Shown: piece after piece, positions 1 to 7,753 of the stretch
Layout: every line of letters begins with the position of its first letter
Numbering within the stretch: position 1 is the stretch's first letter
Source of the DNA: Streptomyces sp. NRRL F-525
GTDB lineage: Bacteria > Actinomycetota > Actinomycetes > Streptomycetales > Streptomycetaceae
Direction: 5' to 3'
DNA length: 64,000 bases
Assembly (NCBI RefSeq): GCF_000716605.1
Contig: NZ_JNXE01000002.1
Coordinates: forward strand, 62,001 to 126,000
Program-made: the position numbers and the translations under genes
Notes under the pieces: generated by a model
What the model saw: only the letters and a program-made list of their open reading frames with translations
Database searches by the model: none
Told to the model about the DNA's origin: nothing

Positions 1-1150
1 GCATGACCTCCGTGGCCATCGGCGCGAACGTACAGCCGACCCCCAACCCCGTGAGGAACAGCGGGAACGCGACGGTCAACCACCCCGTACCGACGTCCGC
101 GACACCGACGACCCACACCAGCCCACCCGCCCAGGCCAGCAACCCGCCCATCAGGATGAACTTGCCGCCGACCTTGTCCGCGAGCGCCCCGGCGGGCCCG
201 GCCATGACGAACGACCCGAGCGCCACCGGCAACAACACAAGCCCCGCCTTCTGCGCGCTGAAGCCCAGCACGGACTGCAGATAGATCGTCAGCGTCAGAA
301 ACATCCCGACCACGCCGAACGACACGGTGACACCGACGAAGTTGATGAGGCTGAAGTTCCGGTCCCGGAACAACGAGAACGGCACCAACGGCTCACCGTC
401 CTGCTGCCCGCGCTCATGCACCAGGAACCCGGCGAAGAGGACGACGGCCGCGCCGAACAGGCTCCAGATCCCGGCGTTCCAGTCGTACCGCTGCCCTTCG
501 GTCAGCCCAAACGCCAGGCAGAACAGGGCAGTTGAGGCGAGGGAGACCCCGAGGGTGTCGAAGCGCCGCCGTACCGTACGCCCGGCGCCCGGGATGATCG
601 CCATGGTGAGCACGAGCACCAGCGCCCCGATCGGCAGGTTGACGAAGAAGATCCAGCGCCAGGACAGATGGGTGATCAGCACCCCGCCGAGGATCGGCCC
701 GAGCGCGCCGGACACCCCCGCCACCGCACCCCAGATCCCCATCGCGACACCGCGCCGATCGGCCGGGAACACCTCGGCGATGATCGACAGGGTCTGCGGC
801 ATGAGCAGCGCCGCGCCCAGCCCCTGCACCGCACGGAATCCGATGAGTTGGGCCGGATCCTGCGCGAGGCCGCAGGCGAGGCTGGCCAGGGTGAAGACGG
901 TGACTCCGGCGGCGAACAGGTTCCGTTTGCCGCGCAGGTCGCCGAGACGTCCACCGGTGATCAACAGGACGGCCAGCGCCAGCGTGTAGGCGTTGACGAT
1001 CCACAGGATCTCGTCCAGGGACGCGCCGAGATCCTCGCCGAGCTGAGGGATCGCGATGTTCACGATCGTCAGGTCGAGGAGGGTCATGAAGAACCCGAGC
1101 GAGAGCGTGATGAGGATCGCCCAGGGGTTGCCGTGCCACTTCTTGAACAC
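1..1150 (-). CDS. MFS exporter, DHA2 (EmrB/QacA) type, 3' end missing
   Basis: Membrane drug/proton antiporter; the window cuts off its C-terminal end, leaving about 383 codons. From the GTG at 1150 the protein begins MFKKWHGNPWAILITLSLGF and continues with FMTLLDLTIVNIAIPQL, the first transmembrane helix with the motif D1 region of DHA2 transporters, followed by WIVNAYTLALAVLLITGGRLGDLRGKR, the helix 2-3 loop of motif A. The frame stays open to base 1 and ends in hydrophobic helices. A GGAG lies just upstream of the start (GGAGTCGACATC-GTG). It is divergent from the ECF41 sigma factor gene, and both share a TGTCACA-containing intergenic region, so sigma-dependent control of the exporter is plausible. 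Substrate unknown. Confidence 0.9.
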   Translation of the reverse strand, partial: MFKKWHGNPWAILITLSLGFFMTLLDLTIVNIAIPQLGEDLGASLDEILWIVNAYTLALAVLLITGGRLGDLRGKRNLFAAGVTVFTLASLACGLAQDPAQLIGFRAVQGLGAALLMPQTLSIIAEVFPADRRGVAMGIWGAVAGVSGALGPILGGVLITHLSWRWIFFVNLPIGALVLVLTMAIIPGAGRTVRRRFDTLGVSLASTALFCLAFGLTEGQRYDWNAGIWSLFGAAVVLFAGFLVHERGQQDGEPLVPFSLFRDRNFSLINFVGVTVSFGVVGMFLTLTIYLQSVLGFSAQKAGLVLLPVALGSFVMAGPAGALADKVGGKFILMGGLLAWAGGLVWVVGVADVGTGWLTVAFPLFLTGLGVGCTFAPMATEVM

Positions 1151-1226
1151 GATGTCGACTCCTTACATCCGACTACGCATCCGGCTGCACGCCGGACTCG
1201 CGTTCAAGAGGCCGACCGCCCAACAG

Positions 1227-1298
1227 GTGTGACACGGCGCCCGTTTCCCGAGACGTACGTCACATTCAGGCCCTCGGCTGTCACATTCCGACCCCCGC
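1227..1298. promoter_or_regulatory. divergent ECF41-type promoter candidates
   Basis: TGTCACA occurs at 1279-1285 on the plus strand and, inverted, at 1227-1233 on the minus strand. In both directions it is followed after exactly 13 bases by CGGCC and then a C/T-rich run. TGTCACA is the published -35 element of ECF41 promoters (TGTCACA-N16-CGTC). The -10 here is not CGTC, so only the -35 match is strong. One copy points to the sigma gene and the other to the MFS gene. Confidence 0.5.
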
Positions 1299-1340
1299 CG
1301 GCCCTCGCAGTAGTGAGCACGCCACTGGGGAGGCGCATAC

Positions 1341-2279
1341 ATGTCCGAGATTTCCGGGATCGCTGTCACCGACGAGGCGACCACTGTCTTCATGGACCAT
1401 CGGGAGCTGCTGTTCGGCCTCGTCTACAACATGCTGGGCAGCGTCGCCGACACCGACGACGTCCTCCAGGAGACCTGGCTCTCCTGGACGTCGCGCGCCC
1501 GGCGCTCCCCGCTGGACACGATCACCAACCAGCGCGCCTACCTCGTCCGCATCGCCGTCAACCACGCGCTCCAGCGCCGCGCCACGATCACCCGCCGCCG
1601 CGAGACGTACGTAGGCCCCTGGCTCCCGGAGCCACTGGTCGACCAGCCCGCCGACGACGACCCGGTGGACCCCGCCCTGCGCGCCGAGTCCGTGTCGCTG
1701 GCCATGCTGGTCGTCCTGGAGTCACTGTCCCCGCTGGAACGCGCGGTCTTCGTCCTCAACGAGGTGTTCGGGTACGCCCACACCGAGATCGCGGACATCA
1801 TCGAGCGCACCCCGGCAGCCGTACGACAGCTCGCGCACCGGGCGCAGGCCCATGTGCACGCGCGGCGGCCGCTGTACGAGGCGCATCCCCGGGTGCGGCG
1901 GGAGGCGACCGAGCGGTTCGTGCGGGCGGCGATCGGCGGGGACATCGCCTCGCTGATGGAGATCCTCGCACCGGACGTCACGGTGTGGACCGACAGCGGG
2001 GGCAACCGGAAACCGGCGGGACTGCGCCCGGTGCACGGCCGGGACAAGGCCGTGCGCCTCATCAACTCCTTCGCGAGCCGGCGCCGTGGCCCCCAGGACC
2101 TGGAGCTGCGCTACCGGCGCGTCAACGGCGACGACGCGGCCGTGCTGTTCGAGGGCGACTCGCCGTACGCGGTGATGGTCATGGACCTCACGCCCGAGGG
2201 CGACCAGGTGTCCGGGGTCTACATCGTGACCAACCCCGAGAAGCTCACGCACGTACACCGGGACGAGGAGGACCAGTGA
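1341..2279 (+). CDS. ECF41-family RNA polymerase sigma factor with SnoaL-like tail
   Basis: 312 aa. Region 2 (about residues 15-85) and region 4 (about 120-175, LSPLERAVFVLNEVFGYAHTEIADII) are present, joined by the WLPEPL motif diagnostic of the SigJ/ECF41 group. The C-terminal NTF2/SnoaL-like domain (about 185-312) replaces an anti-sigma factor; it carries DSGGN and NPEKL, close to the DGGGK and NPDKL signatures of the family, which bind back onto the sigma core and tune its activity. The ATG follows GGAGGCGCATAC. The stop overlaps the GTG of the cytochrome b gene (GTGA), so the two are translationally coupled. ECF41 genes normally sit beside a carboxymuconolactone decarboxylase, oxidoreductase or epimerase gene; a cytochrome b partner is unusual. 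Confidence 0.93.
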   Translation: MSEISGIAVTDEATTVFMDHRELLFGLVYNMLGSVADTDDVLQETWLSWTSRARRSPLDTITNQRAYLVRIAVNHALQRRATITRRRETYVGPWLPEPLVDQPADDDPVDPALRAESVSLAMLVVLESLSPLERAVFVLNEVFGYAHTEIADIIERTPAAVRQLAHRAQAHVHARRPLYEAHPRVRREATERFVRAAIGGDIASLMEILAPDVTVWTDSGGNRKPAGLRPVHGRDKAVRLINSFASRRRGPQDLELRYRRVNGDDAAVLFEGDSPYAVMVMDLTPEGDQVSGVYIVTNPEKLTHVHRDEEDQ

Positions 2280-3757
2280 CCACGACGCCCGAGTCCTCAA
2301 CTCCCGGCCCCTCGCGGGGTGAACGCGTCGCCGACTGGTTCGACGGCCGCCTCGGCATCCACACCCTCGGCAAGCAGTATCTGCGGAAGGTGTTCCCGGA
2401 CCACTGGTCGTTCCTGCTCGGCGAGATCTGTCTCTACAGCTTCGTGGTACTGATCCTGACGGGCGTCTACCTCACCCTGTTCTTCCACCCGTCGATGAAC
2501 GAGGTGACGTACCACGGGAGTTACGTCCCCCTCAACGGCATCCGGATGTCCGACGCCTACGCCTCGACGCTGCACCTCAGCTTCGACGTGCGGGGCGGGC
2601 TGCTGGTCCGGCAGTTGCACCACTGGGCGGCGCTGGTGTTCATCGCCGCGATGCTGACGCACATGATGCGGCACTTCTTCACGGGTTCGTTCCGCAAGCC
2701 GCGCGAGCTCAACTGGCTGTTCGGCTGGACCCTGTTGTTCCTCGGCCTGTTCGAGGGCCTCTTCGGCTACTCGCTCCCGGACGACCTGCTGTCGGGCACG
2801 GGCATGCGCTTCGTGGACGGCGCGCTGCTGTCGGTGCCGATCGTCGGGACGTACCTGTCGATGTTCCTGTTCGGCGGCGAGTACCCCGGCCACGACATCG
2901 TGTCCCGCTTCTACTCCCTCCACGTCCTGCTGATCCCCGGCATCATGGCGGCGCTGGTGGTCGTCCACGTCCTCCTGGTCGTCTACCACAAGCACACCCA
3001 GTTCGCGGGCCCCGGCCGCACCGAACGCAACGTGGTGGGCGCCCCGTTCATGCCGGTCTACCTCGCGAAGGCGGGCGGCTTCTTCTTCCTGGTCTTCGGC
3101 GCCCTCACCGTCCTGGCGGCGGTGGCGTCGATCAACCCCGTCTGGTCGTACGGTCCTTACCGCGCCGACCAGGTCTCGACGGGCGCCCAGCCGGACTGGT
3201 ACCTGGGCTTCGCAGAGGGCCTGGTCCGGGTCATGCCGGGCTGGGAAGTCACCTTCTGGGGCCACACGTTGGTGCTCGGCGTACTCATCCCCATCCTCGT
3301 CTTCCCGCTCCTCCTGGTCCTCATCGGCGTGTACCCGTTCCTGGAGTCCTGGCGGACCGGCGACAAGCGCGAACACCACCTCCTGGACCGCCCCCGCAAC
3401 CGCCCCACCCGCACGGGCATCGGCGTCGCCTGGATCAGCCTCTACCTGATCCTCCTGGCCGGCGGCGGCAACGACATCGTGGCGACCCGCCTCCACCTGT
3501 CGATCAACACGGTGACGTGGGCGGTGCGGGTGGCGGTGTTCGTCGTACCGACACTCGCCTTCGTCATCACCCGGCGTATCTGCCTGGGCCTCCAACTCCG
3601 GGACACGGAACTGGTGTTGCACGGCCGCGAGACGGGAGTGATCAAGCGGCTCCCGCACGGCGAGTACGTGGAGGTACACCGGCCACTCGACCAGGCCGAA
3701 CTCCACACACTCACCGCGCACAAGCGGCCGAGGGAACTCGTGGAACGCGAGCCCTAG
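2276..3757 (+). CDS. cytochrome b (QcrB-like), orphan copy
   Basis: 493 aa integral membrane di-haem protein of the bc1 family. The GTG start overlaps the sigma factor stop. The haem ligand pairs are intact: H115 with H129 in helix B and H216 with H231 in helix D. The long C-terminal extension after helix H resembles actinobacterial QcrB. PDWYLGF, around residue 305, corresponds to the PEWY quinol-oxidation motif with E changed to D, as in actinobacterial enzymes. No cytochrome c (QcrC) or Rieske (QcrA) gene is adjacent, so this is a second, lone cytochrome b rather than the housekeeping qcrCAB operon. It could replace the main subunit under stress or act as a separate quinol-linked di-haem protein. 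Coupling to an ECF41 sigma factor suggests stress-regulated expression. Confidence 0.9.
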   Translation: MTTTPESSTPGPSRGERVADWFDGRLGIHTLGKQYLRKVFPDHWSFLLGEICLYSFVVLILTGVYLTLFFHPSMNEVTYHGSYVPLNGIRMSDAYASTLHLSFDVRGGLLVRQLHHWAALVFIAAMLTHMMRHFFTGSFRKPRELNWLFGWTLLFLGLFEGLFGYSLPDDLLSGTGMRFVDGALLSVPIVGTYLSMFLFGGEYPGHDIVSRFYSLHVLLIPGIMAALVVVHVLLVVYHKHTQFAGPGRTERNVVGAPFMPVYLAKAGGFFFLVFGALTVLAAVASINPVWSYGPYRADQVSTGAQPDWYLGFAEGLVRVMPGWEVTFWGHTLVLGVLIPILVFPLLLVLIGVYPFLESWRTGDKREHHLLDRPRNRPTRTGIGVAWISLYLILLAGGGNDIVATRLHLSINTVTWAVRVAVFVVPTLAFVITRRICLGLQLRDTELVLHGRETGVIKRLPHGEYVEVHRPLDQAELHTLTAHKRPRELVEREP

Positions 3758-3851
3758 GGCCGGTTGCCGCGCCGGAGCGTTGTCACCGAAAGTCGGTCAC
3801 CAGTAGGTTCGAGCCGCCGATGTCCGAGCGACGGGGAATACGGGGCTTGAG

Positions 3852-4367
3852 GTGGCGCTGCTGGACACGCTGGTGACCACGGGCGCAGGGGCGCTGTCCG
3901 CCACGATCGGCGTCCTGGTCGGCGGCATCGTCACGCACCGGGCCCAGGACCGTCAGTGGCTGCGGGACAAACAGCTGCTCGCCTACCAGGAACTGATCAG
4001 CCACTACGCCAAGTTCACGATGATCATCAGCCGAGCCCACGCCGATCGCAGGGGTTGGGACTACGACTGGAGCGAGTGGAGCGCGGCCCTGACCCGTGCC
4101 AGCCTGGTCGCCCCCGCGGCTGTCGCGGTGGAGATCGACAACTTCGGCAAGGCCATCGGGGAGTTCCTCGACCAGGCGGCCCGCGACCCGGCCCGTGACC
4201 CGACGCGTGACCCGTTGAGCAAGGAGGAGTTCTCCCGGGCCAACAGGGCGTCCGCCCAGGCGCAGGTGCGCTTGGTCAACGCCATACGACGCTCACTGAG
4301 CAGGGACCAGAAGGCACTGCCCTTCTGGATAGGCGGATCTCTGGCGGGCAGTCCCGACGACACCTGA
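3852..4367 (+). CDS. small membrane-anchored hypothetical protein
   Basis: 171 aa, not recognised as a named family. Residues about 3-28 form one hydrophobic segment (TGAGALSATIGVLVGGIVTH); the rest is a soluble, mostly helical domain rich in charged residues, with a small DPARDPTRDP repeat near residue 120. A protein of this shape is probably anchored by its N terminus with the bulk in the cytoplasm. The GTG start has only a weak SD (GGGGCTTGAG). It stands alone between the cytochrome b gene and the convergent GH2 gene. No function can be assigned from sequence or context. Confidence 0.65.
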   Translation: MALLDTLVTTGAGALSATIGVLVGGIVTHRAQDRQWLRDKQLLAYQELISHYAKFTMIISRAHADRRGWDYDWSEWSAALTRASLVAPAAVAVEIDNFGKAIGEFLDQAARDPARDPTRDPLSKEEFSRANRASAQAQVRLVNAIRRSLSRDQKALPFWIGGSLAGSPDDT

Positions 4368-4404
4368 TGTGCGATGTCTCGAAGTATCAGAACTGCCCGC
4401 CACC

Positions 4405-7400
4405 CTATCCGGCCGGTGCCTCCAACTTGCTGATGCGCAGGGCCCCTTGGACCGTCCCCGGGTGACTGCTCGTCAGCGTCAGCCGCACCCGCGATCCACG
4501 CACGGCACCGAAGGTGATGACGGTCGGAGCGTCCGAGGCCGTGGCCCAGTCGACGGCAGCCCCCTCGACCGGCACCCACCCACGCCCGTCCCACACCGCG
4601 ACCGCCACCGCCGAAGGCAGACTGTGCGTCGCGTCCACCGTGAACGACACCTCCACCCGGCCGAAGGACCGCCCCCTCCCCCAGTCCACCGACACCCAGT
4701 CCTCGGCACGCGCCCCACTGAACGCCGGCAACAGAGCCGTGGCCGACTTCGCGAACGCGTTGGACCAACCGGTGGCCGGGTCACCGTCGAGCATGGCGGC
4801 CGGGAGCGTGTCGGGGCGGCCCGAGTAACTCGCGTCGGCATACGGGTAGTTCAGGGGCGCAGGGTAGTCGGCCTCGAAGCGCGGCGCCGAAGTCGTGGCC
4901 ACGTCCCGAACAGGCGTCGTCCGCACCGTCACCGTCCCGCCCCGCAGCCCCTCCGCCCGCGCCGTCACCTTCAGCGATCCCGCCTTCGTACCGGACCGCA
5001 CGATCGCAAGTGCCTTGCCGTGGAAGGCGGTTCGGGTGCTCGCCTGATAGCGCTCGGCGCTCTCCTCCCGACCGTTGTCGAGCCCGGCGAGCGACCCGCC
5101 CTTCACCTCGAAGGCGATCAGATCCTCCGCGTCGGGCAGCACGACACCGTGGGCGTCGACGACCTCCGCGGTCACGAAGACCAGTGAACGGCCGTCGGCG
5201 GCGAGGGACTTGCGGTCGGTCGTGAGGCGCACGGCGTGTGCGGCACCGGCCGTACGCAGCACGTCGGAAGCGACCGCCTTCCCGCCGCTGCTCGCGACCG
5301 CCTTCAACTCGCCCGGCTCGTAAGGAACTTTCCACATCAGGTGGAGTTTGCCCGCGCTGCCGTTCGGGCTGGTGTAGCTGCCCGGGTAGGGGCCGGTGGT
5401 GAAGGTCTTGTCGTCGCCGGTGGCCTCGGTGGTCTCCAGGTAGGTGCGGCCGTCGGTGGTCGTCTTGGTGTCGAACTCCCTTGTCCCCAGGGACTTTCCG
5501 TTGAGGAACAGCTCGACGGTGTCGACGTTGGCGTAGGCCCAGACCTCGACCGTGTCCCCGGGCTCGTGGTTCCAGCTCATCGGCACCAGATGGACCATGG
5601 GCTCACTGACCCACTGGCTGCGGAAGAGGTGGTACATGTCCTTCGGGAAGCCGGCCGTGTCGACCGCGCCGAAGAAGGACGCCTTGACCGGGAAGACGTC
5701 GTACGGCGTCGGCTCCCCGATGTAGTCGATGCCGGACCACAGGAACTGGCCCGCGAACCACTTCCGGTCCCGGTCCTTCTTGTGGCCGTACTCACCGCTC
5801 ATCGTCCAGGACGCGAGGTTGTTGTCGTACGAGGACGTGTCCCGCCTGCCGGGCGTGTAGTTCTCGCCCGTGTTGAGGTGTTCCGGCTCCTGGTAGGCGC
5901 CGCGTGTCGAGGTCTCCGAGGAGGACTCGGACTCGAAGAGGAACAGGTTCGGATAGGCCGCGTGCAGGCCGTCGACCGACTTGGCGGTGTTGTAGTTGAG
6001 GCCGAGTCCGTCGAGCTTGGCGAGCATGAGGTCGGCGACGGAGCCCTTGGCGGGCACGCCGTGGTACTTGTTCGAGCCGATCACGACCGGCCGGGTGTCG
6101 TCCGCCGCCTTGATCGCGCCGATGATGCGGTCGGCCATCGCAAGGCCCGCGGTGGAGGTGGAGTCGGGGATCTCGTTGCCGATGGACCACAGCACCACGG
6201 CGGGCGAGTTGCGGGCGGCGAGGACCATCTCGGTGGCGTCCCGCTCACACCAGTCGTCGAAGAACCGGTGGTAGTCGTAGGTCGTCTTGCCGGTGTGCCA
6301 GCAGTCGAAGGCCTCGACCATCATCACGATGCCCAACTCCTCGCAGGCCTGGATGATTTGGGGCGAGGGCGGGTTGTGCGAGGTGCGGAAGGCGTTGACT
6401 CCCATCGACTTCATGATGCTCAACTGCCTGCGCACGGCGTCGATGCTGATCGCGGAGCCGAGCGCGCCCTGGTCGTGGTGGAGGTCGACGCCCTTGATCT
6501 TCGTGTGCGTGCCGTTGAGGGAGAAGCCCTCGTCCGGGTCGAAGCGACAGGTGCGGATGCCGAAGGGGGTGCTGTACGTGTCGACCGCCCTGCCCGCCAC
6601 CCGTAGTTCCGTCTCCAGGGTGTAGCGGTGGTCCGGGGTCTCGATGTCCCACAACTCGGGCTTGGGGACGGTGAGTTCATGGTGCTCCGTGCCGCGGCCT
6701 GCGACCGTGGCCGTGGAGGCGGCGCGGGCCACCGTCCGGCCGCCGGGGTCGACGACCCGCGATCTGACCTCGACCTCGCTCGCGGTGCCCGACTCGTTCA
6801 GCACGGACGTCTGCACCCGTACGACGGCCCGCTCGGCGGTGATGTCCGGGGTCGTGACGTAGGTGCCCCAGCGTTCGACGTGGACCGGTTCGGTGACGAC
6901 GAGGCGGGCCTCGCGGTAGATGCCGCTGCCCGAGTACCAGCGGCTGCTGGGGAGTTGGTTCCGTACCTGCACCGCGACGACGTTATCCGTGGTGCCGTCG
7001 GTGTGCACCAGGTCGGTGAGGTCGAGGGCGAACCCCGTGTATCCATAGGGGTGTTGGCCGACCTGCGTGCCGTTGCAGTAGACGTACGAGTCCATGTAGA
7101 CGCCGTCGAACTCGACCGAGATCCGCTTGCCCGCCAAGGCGGGCGGCAGGGTGAAGGCGATCCGGTACCAGCCGAGGCCGCCGGGGAAGAACCCGGTGCC
7201 GCTGGTCGTGCCGTATGCCGTGGTGGGGGTCTGTTCGATGCTCCAGTCGTGGGGGACGGCGACCTGGCGCCAGGCCGAGTCGTCGTAGTCGGGTGCGGCA
7301 GCCTGGGCGTAGGCGCCGGTCGGGTCGGTGATGCCGCCCGGGTTGACCAGCGCGAAGCGCCAGCCGTCCCGGAGGGGGACCGTGCGGCGGCCGGAGGCGC

Positions 7401-7497
7401 CCAGTGTGGCGGCGCGTGCGGCCGGGGCGGACAGGAGTGAAGCGGCCGTCGGCGCGGCCGTAGAAGCGATCAAAACCGATCTGCGAGTGACCGTCAT
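4405..7497 (-). CDS. secreted glycoside hydrolase family 2 (beta-galactosidase type)
   Basis: 1030 aa exported enzyme. Residues 1-29 are a Tat-type signal (TRRSVLIA then a hydrophobic stretch ending APAARA). Next come the GH2 jelly-roll sugar-binding domain (about 40-190), an Ig-like domain (205-305) and the TIM barrel (310-600). The acid/base is the Glu of WSIGNE near residue 442; the nucleophile is the Glu of FLFESE near 521. A DUF4982-type domain and Ig-like modules follow (635-870), and the end (880-1030) is an F5/8-type carbohydrate-binding domain. The ATG follows GAGGGAGAGCCGCC. The many-domain layout is that of extracellular galactosidases acting on plant or host glycans. Exact linkage specificity cannot be read. 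Confidence 0.93.
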   Translation of the reverse strand: MTVTRRSVLIASTAAPTAASLLSAPAARAATLGASGRRTVPLRDGWRFALVNPGGITDPTGAYAQAAAPDYDDSAWRQVAVPHDWSIEQTPTTAYGTTSGTGFFPGGLGWYRIAFTLPPALAGKRISVEFDGVYMDSYVYCNGTQVGQHPYGYTGFALDLTDLVHTDGTTDNVVAVQVRNQLPSSRWYSGSGIYREARLVVTEPVHVERWGTYVTTPDITAERAVVRVQTSVLNESGTASEVEVRSRVVDPGGRTVARAASTATVAGRGTEHHELTVPKPELWDIETPDHRYTLETELRVAGRAVDTYSTPFGIRTCRFDPDEGFSLNGTHTKIKGVDLHHDQGALGSAISIDAVRRQLSIMKSMGVNAFRTSHNPPSPQIIQACEELGIVMMVEAFDCWHTGKTTYDYHRFFDDWCERDATEMVLAARNSPAVVLWSIGNEIPDSTSTAGLAMADRIIGAIKAADDTRPVVIGSNKYHGVPAKGSVADLMLAKLDGLGLNYNTAKSVDGLHAAYPNLFLFESESSSETSTRGAYQEPEHLNTGENYTPGRRDTSSYDNNLASWTMSGEYGHKKDRDRKWFAGQFLWSGIDYIGEPTPYDVFPVKASFFGAVDTAGFPKDMYHLFRSQWVSEPMVHLVPMSWNHEPGDTVEVWAYANVDTVELFLNGKSLGTREFDTKTTTDGRTYLETTEATGDDKTFTTGPYPGSYTSPNGSAGKLHLMWKVPYEPGELKAVASSGGKAVASDVLRTAGAAHAVRLTTDRKSLAADGRSLVFVTAEVVDAHGVVLPDAEDLIAFEVKGGSLAGLDNGREESAERYQASTRTAFHGKALAIVRSGTKAGSLKVTARAEGLRGGTVTVRTTPVRDVATTSAPRFEADYPAPLNYPYADASYSGRPDTLPAAMLDGDPATGWSNAFAKSATALLPAFSGARAEDWVSVDWGRGRSFGRVEVSFTVDATHSLPSAVAVAVWDGRGWVPVEGAAVDWATASDAPTVITFGAVRGSRVRLTLTSSHPGTVQGALRISKLEAPAG

Positions 7498-7753
7498 GGC
7501 GGCTCTCCCTCATCAGGGCCCAGAAGTACTCACAACTGATCGTGACCGAACAGATTCTGACGGGGTGCCACGCAAGGCCGTCAAGGGTGCGGGGACAGAC
7601 AGGTGTCCCGCGGATCACTTCGGCCGGATTTCCCCCTTGCCCGCCGTGCTCCCCCGCCCTGGGGGTTCTCGTCCGCGCGCGACCGTGACGCACTAGGCTG
7701 GAACACAAGTGACGTGTCTGTTCACTGTGAGTGCGCGCAATGGAGTGGCGACG
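7498..7753. promoter_or_regulatory. divergent promoter region between GH2 and SpoIIE-type gene
   Basis: No gene seen. A TAGGCT at 7694-7699 is a good actinobacterial -10 for the rightward gene and would start transcription near 7706. An inverted repeat with arms GGGACA (7592-7597) and TGTCCC (7604-7609), loop of six, lies about 85 bases upstream of it. Confidence 0.4.

Noticed and set aside
668..2275. Open frame running into the cytochrome b gene
   Set aside because: It is antisense to the MFS gene and out of frame with the sigma gene; composition is Arg/Pro/Gly-rich noise. Only the part from 2276 is real.
3806..3815. GGTTCGAGCC, a tRNA T-loop-like string
   Set aside because: No acceptor stem, anticodon arm or D arm can be folded around it.
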